This document shows, one piece after another, positions 25,966-32,302 of a stretch of 36,411 bases of DNA; position 1 is the first letter of the stretch, and every line of letters starts with the position of its first letter. Source of the DNA: a virus; the IMG/VR virus record IMGVR_UViG_3300022198_004043, positions 1-36,411 of that record. The stretch is one strand, 5' to 3'. The notes under the pieces are model-generated. The model ran no database searches, was not told where the DNA came from, and was given only the letters and a program-made list of their open reading frames with translations. The translations under genes were made by a program, and so were the position numbers.

Positions 25966-27558
25966 TCAAGATCCAACTTCTACTATTTTAACACCCCTTC
26001 GGGATGCTTCATTCTGGGTAGGCATCCGGCCTGTTGCCGATAACTCCATCATTGGATATGTGGCAGCATCAAACGGGTGAATATAGATACTTCTCTTTGG
26101 CTTAAATGCCATTTCCGGCTCATACTTCCCATCCCTCTCCTTCTCGGAAACCATCTTCTCGAACATGGCAATCATCTTTACGCAATGGGAGTCCACTATG
26201 AATTCATCTTGCTGGAGTTTTGCCGCCATCAGACGAACACGCCCCTCTACCGATCCTGCAAACTTTGGAGCCCGCCACATCTTTATTGGTTCCAACCCAA
26301 AGGTTGCACACTTCTCTCTGGATATCTGCTCAATATCCTGAACGTCATAGCTTCCAGTCTTGGCCCTAAACTGATTGAATGCTGAGTTATCCGACACATG
26401 ACGATATGTGAATTTCGTATTCATCTTATCATTCCAGTACTTCATCCTTCTCATCACCAAAGTAACCATCTTTGGATATGCCATCTTTTCATTGGTCCAA
26501 ACCATTTCATCGAAACATGTCCACAGCATCTTATCCCTACCAATTAAGCACTGCAGAAAGATGATGGCATTATTTACGGTTCCTGGATCCCATCCACATA
26601 TAATTGGAAATTCCGGATGAGGGTGAAGTCGTGTCCTTTTATCACCAAACACATGCAAGGATCTGTGGAAGTATGGACGAAAGATAGCTTCCCCTAATGG
26701 CCGATCAATCCACTTGCCCTCAACCATCCGTTGATACTCAATCGGATCACCCGCAACACCAGCCATAACCCGATCATAGTACCCTGGAGGCAAGTTGTGC
26801 TTATTCTCCTCAATCTTGAGGTGGTAGACTGAGTAATCATCATTCCACTCTCCCTCCGGAGACTTTACTTCACCGGTATCATGGTCAATCGATTCAGCAT
26901 AAGGCATCTCAAAGAACCTAACATAAACCCAGTGGCTGGGGCCATCCGGATTGCAAGCCGCTGTGTACTGCTGTGGACCATTGATTCCAGGACGACGACC
27001 AACCTGCTGAATACAGGCATCAAAGTAATCTGATGTATCGAGAGTCGTAAGCTCATCCACAAATATGTAGCTGGCCTCAAATCCCCTGATTCTGTTTTTG
27101 AGCACAGCTCCAAACGGGCAAGAAATACACACCACACGAGAATACCCTCCAAACCGGTTCTCGACATCTATGTAAATATTCTTCTGTTCATCCCTCCGCT
27201 CCTCACATACTTCGATATCGAGTCCTTCCGCCCACTCCGGAAGAATCTCTGTCTTCAGTTTATGCCAAACCCCACCAAGAGTAGCCTGCGATTTAACACC
27301 AACAATGACAAGTGCCAGTGCATTAAAGTTCTCATACAAGTGCCGAACAAGCTTATGACCCCCAAGGCAGTAAGTCTTTCCGGTTCCACGTTCTCCATAC
27401 GCCAATATGTATGGGCTGGGATCATGGAACATCTCATACTGAGTTGGACTTAAGCTCGGCTCCCATTCTATGTCTCCGTCAGGTCCATAATCCTCTTCCT
27501 CAATCTCCTCCTGAAGATTCTCAAGCTCCTCTAATATACTGGCTATGTCTGCTTTCAC
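25966..27558 (-). CDS. terL: Terminase large subunit
   Basis: 530 residues; the ATP-driven DNA packaging motor and nuclease. Walker A is GERGTGKT at residues 55-62, Walker B YIFVDEL at 164-170 (catalytic Glu after Asp), and a coupling motif TAACNPDG at 199-206. The C-terminal RNase H-like nuclease shows WDPG (Asp ~324), VSDNS (Asp ~390) and HPFDA (Asp ~497), three plausible metal-binding aspartates. GTG start at 27558 overlaps the small subunit stop by 4 bases (GTGA). Size and motifs are typical of the family. The acidic N-terminal extension (LEELENLQEEIEEEDYG) is unusual but short. Confidence 0.95.
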   Translation of the reverse strand: MKADIASILEELENLQEEIEEEDYGPDGDIEWEPSLSPTQYEMFHDPSPYILAYGERGTGKTYCLGGHKLVRHLYENFNALALVIVGVKSQATLGGVWHKLKTEILPEWAEGLDIEVCEERRDEQKNIYIDVENRFGGYSRVVCISCPFGAVLKNRIRGFEASYIFVDELTTLDTSDYFDACIQQVGRRPGINGPQQYTAACNPDGPSHWVYVRFFEMPYAESIDHDTGEVKSPEGEWNDDYSVYHLKIEENKHNLPPGYYDRVMAGVAGDPIEYQRMVEGKWIDRPLGEAIFRPYFHRSLHVFGDKRTRLHPHPEFPIICGWDPGTVNNAIIFLQCLIGRDKMLWTCFDEMVWTNEKMAYPKMVTLVMRRMKYWNDKMNTKFTYRHVSDNSAFNQFRAKTGSYDVQDIEQISREKCATFGLEPIKMWRAPKFAGSVEGRVRLMAAKLQQDEFIVDSHCVKMIAMFEKMVSEKERDGKYEPEMAFKPKRSIYIHPFDAATYPMMELSATGRMPTQNEASRRGVKIVEVGS

Positions 27559-28235
27559 TCAGTCTCCGCCTCCTTAGCCTCCATCCTATCCTTATCCTTA
27601 AGTGCACTGAACCCGGGCTTCCTCTTGCCTCCATTTCTTTTCTTCTTGTTCTTTTCATGCAACTTCAGCATGCACTCCATACCACGCAGAAGCCTCTCAT
27701 AGAACTTACCCTGTTGATCACAGCACATAATGAACTGCCGCATCTTTATAGCTTGCTGATCAGAATTCAGGCTCTTACTCAATATCTCACTCTTGAGCAA
27801 TTCAGACATCTCAAAAAGAGATACATTTTGCCGAACTGCAACTGTGTTTGTAAGCTCCAAAGCACGAGACATAACAAGCCCCAGGTTGCCCTTCATGCCA
27901 TCAAACACTTTCAGCTTACCGATATTGTCTTTGTTTACTACAATATCCTCAATGGCAGACTCAAATATATCCTCCCCATTTGCTTTGATCATCTGAAACT
28001 CTTCAGTCAATCCAAGCTCCTCCATAAGGGAGACTGATCGCATCTCTGACTCTGGGGAGTTAGGTTCAATAACCTTGCCCTCTCCCCATATGGCATCAAG
28101 AATATGCGTAGCTCGGATCCTTTGCTTCAGATACCCAGGCGTAATATCCGCTTCATCTGCCGCCGCCCTAAGGTTTCCGTCATGCTTAAGAAGCAATTCG
28201 TTGATCTCTAATGTCGTCAGTCTTTGATCGCTCAA
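27555..28235 (-). CDS. terS: Terminase small subunit (candidate)
   Basis: 226 residues. The N-terminal part has a Fis-like helix-turn-helix: INELLLKHDGNLRAAADEAD followed by ITPGYLKQRIRA, a layout common in small terminases that recognise the packaging site. The middle is helical (oligomerisation likely) and the C-terminus is strongly basic (NKKKRNGGKRKPGFSALKDK). Start is TTG 28235, with AAAGGA about 9 bases upstream, overlapping the previous gene by 50 bases; no ATG gives a better start. The 4-base overlap with terL supports the assignment. Confidence 0.75.
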   Translation of the reverse strand: MSDQRLTTLEINELLLKHDGNLRAAADEADITPGYLKQRIRATHILDAIWGEGKVIEPNSPESEMRSVSLMEELGLTEEFQMIKANGEDIFESAIEDIVVNKDNIGKLKVFDGMKGNLGLVMSRALELTNTVAVRQNVSLFEMSELLKSEILSKSLNSDQQAIKMRQFIMCCDQQGKFYERLLRGMECMLKLHEKNKKKRNGGKRKPGFSALKDKDRMEAKEAETE

Positions 28236-28680
28236 CTTTCATTTCCTTTCTCCACTCAGCGATGATTTTTATCAACTCAACGAATGTGCTTTTGTAGTGT
28301 GGTGACTTGTGTAGATAGGTAAATTTTGGATTCTTCCGCTTGTATGATGCAGCACGATTCCTGTGTGCGGTCTTCATGGGATCAAAGTCGCAACCCTTGC
28401 AGAACCTCTGAGCATCACCAATAGTGACAGTATCCCAACTCTTGAGTCTTGATATCTGCTTTACTTGCGTTACTGCCAATCCTGACCTTAATGCAATCTC
28501 TTCGTCAGACAGTGCTCTTATGATGCTGCCTGACACAATCTCCCTTGCAAGGCATCTAACCATGACAGGAGGAAGTCCCGATAGATATTTCCATTTCACT
28601 CCTCTTTTACTAAAACCACACACCACATATGCAAGAAAGAAATTCAATAAAAGCCTTGCATGTAATTCTATTTTTGTCAT
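28186..28680 (-). CDS. Helix-turn-helix protein, first gene of the late operon
   Basis: 164 residues from ATG 28680. The N-terminal half (LNFFLAYVVCGFSKRGVKWK) is followed by ALSDEEIALRSGLAVTQVKQ and ISRLKSWDTVTIGDAQRFCK, a helix-turn-helix pattern at about residues 55-85. The C-terminal part is basic and aromatic (HRNRAASYKRKNPKFTYLHK). It precedes the terminase genes and is divergent from the recombination operon with only 12 bases between start codons. It could be a packaging-site protein or a switch regulator. No named family recognised. Confidence 0.6.
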   Translation of the reverse strand: MTKIELHARLLLNFFLAYVVCGFSKRGVKWKYLSGLPPVMVRCLAREIVSGSIIRALSDEEIALRSGLAVTQVKQISRLKSWDTVTIGDAQRFCKGCDFDPMKTAHRNRAASYKRKNPKFTYLHKSPHYKSTFVELIKIIAEWRKEMKVERSKTDDIRDQRIAS

Positions 28681-28683
28681 ACA
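28656..28683 (+). promoter_or_regulatory. Candidate early promoter for the recombination operon
   Basis: TTGCAT (28656-28661), a 16-base spacer and CATACA (28678-28683), with the preceding TGT giving TGTCATACA. The ATG of the ERF gene begins 9 bases after the -10 box and lacks a Shine-Dalgarno, so the mRNA would be leaderless or nearly so. The same TGTCATACA with the same 9-base distance occurs at the far right. Located inside the opposing gene's first codons. Confidence 0.45.
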
Positions 28684-28692
28684 CTTTTTCTC

Positions 28693-29445
28693 ATGTCTGA
28701 TTCCACACACTCAATCATAAAGTCTCTCTTCCACATACAACAGGAAATCAACGCACCCAAAGGAAAGTATAATTCCTTCGGGAAATACATGTACAGGAGC
28801 TGCGAAGACATCCTTGAAGCCGTCAAGCCTTTGCTTCTAAAAAATAAATGCATCATTCTGCTTTCTGATGAATTAGTGGAGATCACTGGCGATACCTACA
28901 TAAAATCTACAGCAGGACTTATTTGCTCGGAAACAGGGAACAAAATAGAGAATGTTGCATTTGCGAAAGAACCTAAATCCAAGAAAGGGATGGATGAATC
29001 ACAAATAACTGGGTGCACCTCTTCGTATGCCAGAAAGTACGCATTATGTGGACTGCTCGCAATTGATGACAACAAAGATCCAGACTCCATAGAGGAAGGC
29101 GTGGATAATGCCGATTCAAAAAAGAAAGAGCAATCTCCGCAACATCCACAACATAATGAAAAGCCAAAGACAGAAGGCGACCTATGGACAACCTGGAGAG
29201 AGTATCCAATTCCGTTTGGTAAAAATCAAGGGATTCTATTAGGATCATTAAATGAAAACCAACTTGAATGGTACTGTAAAAATGTGGGTGGCGACCAACC
29301 AGAATTCCATAAGTGGATAACCGAGGCATACAATGAGGTATTTGCCAACAGAAAATCCCCAGAACAATCAACAAGCGTAACTGCACCACAACAACCCAAT
29401 ACCGGTGCAGGAAGCGATGAAGAGGATGACGATGTCCCATTCTGA
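28693..29445 (+). CDS. erf: ERF-family single-strand annealing protein with DUF3820-like domain
   Basis: 250 residues. Residues ~8-130 fit the ERF annealing family (GKYMYRSCEDILEAVKPLLL; TGCTSSYARKYALCGLLAID, the hallmark SYARKYAL motif). Residues ~168-198 (EYPIPFGKNQGILLGSLNEN, then QLEWYCKN) match the DUF3820 pattern, a small domain often fused to recombination proteins. The C-terminus ends SDEEDDDVPF, like the acidic tip of SSB that recruits repair partners. It anneals homologous single strands during recombination-dependent replication, probably with the nuclease encoded next. There is no ribosome binding site, and the start is only 12 bases from the divergent gene. Confidence 0.85.
   Translation: MSDSTHSIIKSLFHIQQEINAPKGKYNSFGKYMYRSCEDILEAVKPLLLKNKCIILLSDELVEITGDTYIKSTAGLICSETGNKIENVAFAKEPKSKKGMDESQITGCTSSYARKYALCGLLAIDDNKDPDSIEEGVDNADSKKKEQSPQHPQHNEKPKTEGDLWTTWREYPIPFGKNQGILLGSLNENQLEWYCKNVGGDQPEFHKWITEAYNEVFANRKSPEQSTSVTAPQQPNTGAGSDEEDDDVPF
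28714..28740 (-). promoter_or_regulatory. Candidate promoter for the late (packaging/head/tail) operon
   Basis: On the minus strand TTGTAT (28740-28735), a 15-base spacer and TATGAT (28719-28714; 5 of 6 consensus -10 bases). It lies within the start of the ERF gene, as it must because the divergent starts are only 12 bases apart. The spacer is short, so this is tentative. Confidence 0.3.
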
Positions 29446-30580
29446 AGAAGAGGAACTTAAGTTTCCGGATGACATTGATTTTTCCGACGAAAGACTGGGG
29501 CTTCCGTCCGCCTCCGGAATAGAGTCTTACATGCTGTGCCATGGTAAATTTGGTGCAGAGAAAGGAATGCCGGAGATAAAAGTTGATGATGGATCCGATG
29601 AAGGCTCAGAAAGACACTTGCTCGCACAGTATAACATCTCCCCTGCTCTTCTAAGGAATGTGGAGCACATTAAGTGCGTGGAGAAGGCAAGGGAATGTAT
29701 TGAAAAAGTACGAGGAGAAACCATTAAAGGCCACGGATACATATGGACCGAGGAACGCCTTCCGCTCGTTGACCGAGGGCAAATCCCATTCCTTACCGCA
29801 AAGCTGGATTATGCCGAAATTGTGCCACAGAATCAACGTGCACTCATTGTTGATTACAAAATGCTTTATGGGTTTCACACTCCTGCATACATGAACCCAC
29901 AACTATTCACTCAAGGGGCAGCACTTATGCAAAAAAACAAGTCTCTCACTGAGGTCTTTATGATGCTGTGCAATCCCCTTCTGTATCCAGCATACTCCAT
30001 TACCATGTTCCGTAGAGATGATGCCCAAAACTGGGCAAATGAAATACGGAAACTCTCACTCAAAATTCGCACCGGACAACAACCAAGAACCCCAGGGTTC
30101 AAGCAATGCTTCCACTGCAAGGCACTCACCGCATGCCCTGAGGCAATAGAAATGATAGATGAATTTATGCATGATGATATTGAAAAACTATTCAACGACC
30201 CAAAGCATGCCAAGCGTGCGTATGAAATGGGTAAACTTTGTGAGCAGTTCGCCAAGAAAACAAAGGCACTTGCCAGAGATCGACTAATGGTAGGGACTGG
30301 ACGGATAAAGGGATACAAGCTCTCTAAGCCTTCCATGACTGCTGAATATGACGCTAAGGAGCTTTTCCGTGCTCTACAAGATAGAGGGTTTGATATGCAC
30401 ACCATTGCTAAGACCACAGACATTGTGGAAAGCAGGCTCATTGAAGAGTGGTCAAAGAAGACAGGAACTTCATTGAGTGAATCCAGAGAGTCCTTAAGAT
30501 CTGTCATGATCAAGGAGAACGCATGTAAAATGGTGCCTACCCGGGCAAAAATTATTCGTGACGCAACGCAACCAGCATAA
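29432..30580 (+). CDS. PD-(D/E)XK (RecB/Cas4-like, DUF2800-type) nuclease
   Basis: 382 residues from ATG 29432, with AGAGGA 5 bases upstream; ATG codons at 29405, 29417 and 29426 are in frame. The opening LPSASGIESYMLCHG and GSERHLL follow the family's N-terminal pattern. Asp ~126 (TAKLDY) and Asp ~141/Lys ~143 (IVDYKMLYG) make the PD-(D/E)XK core, followed by a QLFTQGAAL helix. Cys ~36 with C226-x2-C229-x5-C235 (FKQCFHCKALTACPEA) could hold an iron-sulfur cluster as in Cas4/AddB. Expected role: exonuclease making 3' single strands for the ERF protein, whose gene it overlaps by 14 bases. Confidence 0.8.
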   Translation: MSHSEEEELKFPDDIDFSDERLGLPSASGIESYMLCHGKFGAEKGMPEIKVDDGSDEGSERHLLAQYNISPALLRNVEHIKCVEKARECIEKVRGETIKGHGYIWTEERLPLVDRGQIPFLTAKLDYAEIVPQNQRALIVDYKMLYGFHTPAYMNPQLFTQGAALMQKNKSLTEVFMMLCNPLLYPAYSITMFRRDDAQNWANEIRKLSLKIRTGQQPRTPGFKQCFHCKALTACPEAIEMIDEFMHDDIEKLFNDPKHAKRAYEMGKLCEQFAKKTKALARDRLMVGTGRIKGYKLSKPSMTAEYDAKELFRALQDRGFDMHTIAKTTDIVESRLIEEWSKKTGTSLSESRESLRSVMIKENACKMVPTRAKIIRDATQPA

Positions 30581-30989
30581 ATACGGGGTTTCCAAAAAAG
30601 AGGACAGAATTGCTGATGGAATCCTTTTTGGATCTAAGCTGGAGAAAAATGGATATGTTCTATTCCGTGACTCTATCGGCCTGGACAGAATCATACTTCA
30701 GCCAAGATTTGAACTGCAGCCAAAATTCAAATTTCAAGGCAAAGGCATCCGTGCTATCCACTACATAGCCGACTTCCTTATTGATTATCATTACGTAATC
30801 GACACAAAAGGAATACTGACTCCTGAGTTCCGGATAAAAGAAAAGATCTTCATGCGGAAGTTTCACCGCCCTATCGTGATTCTTAAATCACAAAAGGCAA
30901 TACGTGAGTTTATTCAGGATCTTCGATCTTCCTTGCGACTCGACCCTTCAGCACAACAGTTCCGGTCTGTATTCGTGTCTCAATCTTAA
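30558..30989 (+). CDS. DUF1064-type PD-(D/E)XK nuclease / resolvase-like protein
   Basis: 143 residues from GTG 30558, overlapping the previous gene by 23 bases. It follows the DUF1064 pattern: KYGVSKKEDRIADGILFGSK with Glu ~29 (LEKNGYVLF), then LQPRFELQPKFKF, Asp ~72 (HYIADFLI), Asp ~82/Lys ~84 (VIDTKG) and a basic helix (EFRIKEKIFMRKF). These residues form a nuclease-like active site; the family is often linked to Holliday-junction or branch processing in phages, but its substrate is not settled. Its 3' end overlaps an opposing gene by 80 bases. Confidence 0.75.
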   Translation: MTQRNQHKYGVSKKEDRIADGILFGSKLEKNGYVLFRDSIGLDRIILQPRFELQPKFKFQGKGIRAIHYIADFLIDYHYVIDTKGILTPEFRIKEKIFMRKFHRPIVILKSQKAIREFIQDLRSSLRLDPSAQQFRSVFVSQS

Positions 30990-31140
30990 CCCACTTCCTT
31001 TTCGGAGGTATGCCATGATCGAGATATTCCTTCCGTATCATTGCCCCGATATCTCCAATCCTAAACTCTTCACCCCTCTCAAGAAGTCGATATCCTTCCG
31101 GAAGCGGAGGGGCTGGCAGAATGCAAAATTTCCAAAACAT
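30910..31140 (-). CDS. Small antisense gene, 'PEGYRLLExGE' type phage protein
   Basis: 76 residues opposite to all surrounding genes. PEGYRLLERGEEFRIGD (residues ~14-30) matches a motif seen in many small phage proteins of unknown function. It is followed by a basic β-rich tail (KRKWVKIETRIQTGTVVLKG). The 3' end overlaps the DUF1064 gene by 80 bases tail-to-tail. A TTGACA-type -35 lies just upstream of the ATG. The conserved motif makes it likely real despite its position; function unknown. Confidence 0.65.
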   Translation of the reverse strand: MFWKFCILPAPPLPEGYRLLERGEEFRIGDIGAMIRKEYLDHGIPPKRKWVKIETRIQTGTVVLKGRVARKIEDPE

Positions 31141-31147
31141 AAAATAA

Positions 31148-31188
31148 TTCAGTCCCTTCTTTCAAAAACTGTCAATTTTAATTTGACT
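31148..31188 (-). promoter_or_regulatory. Candidate promoter for the antisense gene, with dyad
   Basis: On the minus strand TTGACA (31176-31171), a 17-base spacer and CTGAAT (31153-31148), 7 bases before the ATG at 31140. GTCAA (31172-31176) and TTGAC (31184-31188) form an inverted repeat around the -35 box, a possible operator. The -10 match is poor (3 of 6). Confidence 0.35.
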
Positions 31189-31353
31189 CTTGGTATTATT
31201 TCTCCATTTTTTACGCATTGGTTAAATTTGTTTTCTACTTTGTAATCAATCAAGACTCTTCCTTGGAGTTCTCATAAGACCTACGCCACGCTTCAGACAC
31301 ATGGCGAATGATGTTGGAATCACATGGTCTTTTCTAAGGGAGAGTTTTTTTAT

Positions 31354-31380
31354 TTGACACTTCCTTTTCGGTTTTATCTT
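31354..31380 (+). promoter_or_regulatory. Candidate promoter for the replication genes
   Basis: TTGACA (31354-31359), a 15-base spacer and TATCTT (31375-31380). A GAGGA follows at 31383-31387 but is too far (about 21 bases) from the initiator ATG to act as a good ribosome binding site. The -35 box is perfect; the spacer is short and -10 is 4 of 6. Confidence 0.4.
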
Positions 31381-31408
31381 TTGAGGACTCCAACATCTAA
31401 AAAAGCCC

Positions 31409-32299
31409 ATGTGTCTAATAAAACTACATCAGGCTTGGAACTGTCAGACCCTGACAGGCACTACCAAGCTCGTCTTAATGTCCCTGGCCGACGATGCCAG
31501 CAAAGAAGGCTTAGCGACCTCCTCGCTATCCTCAATAATGAAGCAATCAAATTGCAGTGACTCAACCGCTCGCAGAGCAATAAAGGAACTGGAGGAAAAG
31601 GGATTTGTCCAGATACTCAGATCCGGAGGAGGTAGAAACGTCACTGAATATTTCGTGAATCCCATCGCTGATTCCGGCCTCGAAAAATCAATTCTTGAGG
31701 GGTGTCAAAATGATAGGGGTGTCAAAATGACAGGGGGTGTCAAAATGACAGGGGTATCCCCTACTGATAATCAGGGCTCAGAGCCTGAGGGGTGTCAAAA
31801 TGACAGGGGTGAATTACCTATGGTGTCCTCCCCCCTCTCAGACTCTCCCCCCACCCACGTTGGGGGAGTGCGTATGGGTACGCATGAGGAGGGCGATTCC
31901 GGTAGCGACAGGAAGGGCAGGAAGGCACCAAAGGGAAAGCATCCTTTACCGGACGACTGGTATCCAAACGAGCACAGCATTAACGTATGCCGGAATATCA
32001 TGAGGCTAAACCTTCAGATAGCAATGGAGCTTTTTATGAACTGGGCAAAAGGCAAGGGCAAGTTGTACGTTGACTGGGATATGACATTTCAGAACGCTTG
32101 CCGGAAGTGGATCCCAGAAACTCCCAGTGCATTACTGGTGAACACGCCAGAAGACGTGGCCCAGCAAAAAACAATGGATTTTACCATCGACAGCGACAAG
32201 GAGTTTGTCGAGTGGATGAAGGAGCGGGGTTACTGGCAAGAAGGAAGATCTCCTGAAGCCTTAGCGGATTATCGTGAAATGTTTGAAATGGGAGTTTAA
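31409..32299 (+). CDS. Replication initiator, lambda O-like, containing the origin
   Basis: 296 residues. Residues ~18-85 are a winged helix (TKLVLMSLADDASKEGLATS, IMKQSNCSDSTARRAIKELE, KGFVQILRSGGGRNVTEYFV). Residues ~95-175 are low-complexity and encoded by iteron DNA. Residues ~178-235 (LPDDWYPNEHSINVCRNIMR ... DWDMTFQNACRKWI) match the C-terminal motif shared by many phage O-like initiators. The gene lies 3 bases before a DnaB-type helicase gene. Known O proteins bind iterons inside their own gene and recruit the helicase; the arrangement here is the same. The start has no close ribosome binding site. An internal ATG (31478) would cut into the winged helix. Confidence 0.8.
   Translation: MCLIKLHQAWNCQTLTGTTKLVLMSLADDASKEGLATSSLSSIMKQSNCSDSTARRAIKELEEKGFVQILRSGGGRNVTEYFVNPIADSGLEKSILEGCQNDRGVKMTGGVKMTGVSPTDNQGSEPEGCQNDRGELPMVSSPLSDSPPTHVGGVRMGTHEEGDSGSDRKGRKAPKGKHPLPDDWYPNEHSINVCRNIMRLNLQIAMELFMNWAKGKGKLYVDWDMTFQNACRKWIPETPSALLVNTPEDVAQQKTMDFTIDSDKEFVEWMKERGYWQEGRSPEALADYREMFEMGV
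31441..31457. promoter_or_regulatory. 17-bp palindrome at the start of the initiator gene (possible operator)
   Basis: CTGTCAG-ACC-CTGACAG is a perfect 7-3-7 inverted repeat within the first 50 bases of the coding region. It contains the same TGTCA/TGACA half-sites as the iterons 250 bases downstream (there spaced by 3 rather than 5), suggesting the initiator may bind here and control its own gene. Confidence 0.5.
31699..31809 (+). repeat. Four iterons plus three palindromes: likely replication origin core
   Basis: The core TGTCAAAATGACA, itself a dyad (TGTCA-AAA-TGACA) and flanked by GGGG, occurs at 31703-31715 (one change, ATGATA), 31720-31732, 31738-31750 and 31793-31805. The first three repeat every 17-18 bases; the fourth is set apart. 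The gap holds three 11-base inverted repeats in a row: GGGGTATCCCC (31751-31761), CTGATAATCAG (31764-31774) and GGCTCAGAGCC (31775-31785). They lie inside the initiator gene, as in lambda. Confidence 0.8.
31845..31884. other. Two adjacent hairpins to the right of the iterons
   Basis: CTCCCCC (31845-31851) pairs with GGGGGAG (31862-31868). It is followed immediately by TGCGTA-TGGG-TACGCA (31869-31884), a perfect 6-bp stem with a 4-base loop. Being 36 bases after the last iteron they may be part of the origin, for example a primase or host-factor loading structure. Confidence 0.5.
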
Positions 32300-32302
32300 G
32301 CA

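Larger units (their letters stand above)
31141..31408. other. Intergenic region upstream of the replication initiator
   Basis: A 268-base AT-rich stretch between the divergent 76-residue gene and the initiator gene. It contains the leftward promoter-like element and dyad near its left end and a rightward TTGACA element near its right end. I see no further open frame with coding character and no RNA gene. Confidence 0.7.

Noticed and set aside
27411-28037. Plus-strand 208-residue open frame across the terminase genes
   Set aside because: Overlaps well-supported terL and terS; no recognisable sequence.
29911-30513. Minus-strand 200-residue Ser/Leu-rich open frame
   Set aside because: Antisense of the PD-(D/E)XK nuclease; composition typical of a shadow frame.
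31409-32299. Reading the iteron-bearing gene as a plasmid-type Rep in a satellite or phage-plasmid
   Set aside because: The C-terminal PDDW...DWDxTFxxAxRKW pattern and the neighbouring DnaB helicase, SSB and ERF genes fit a phage O-type initiator; no partition or plasmid maintenance genes were seen.
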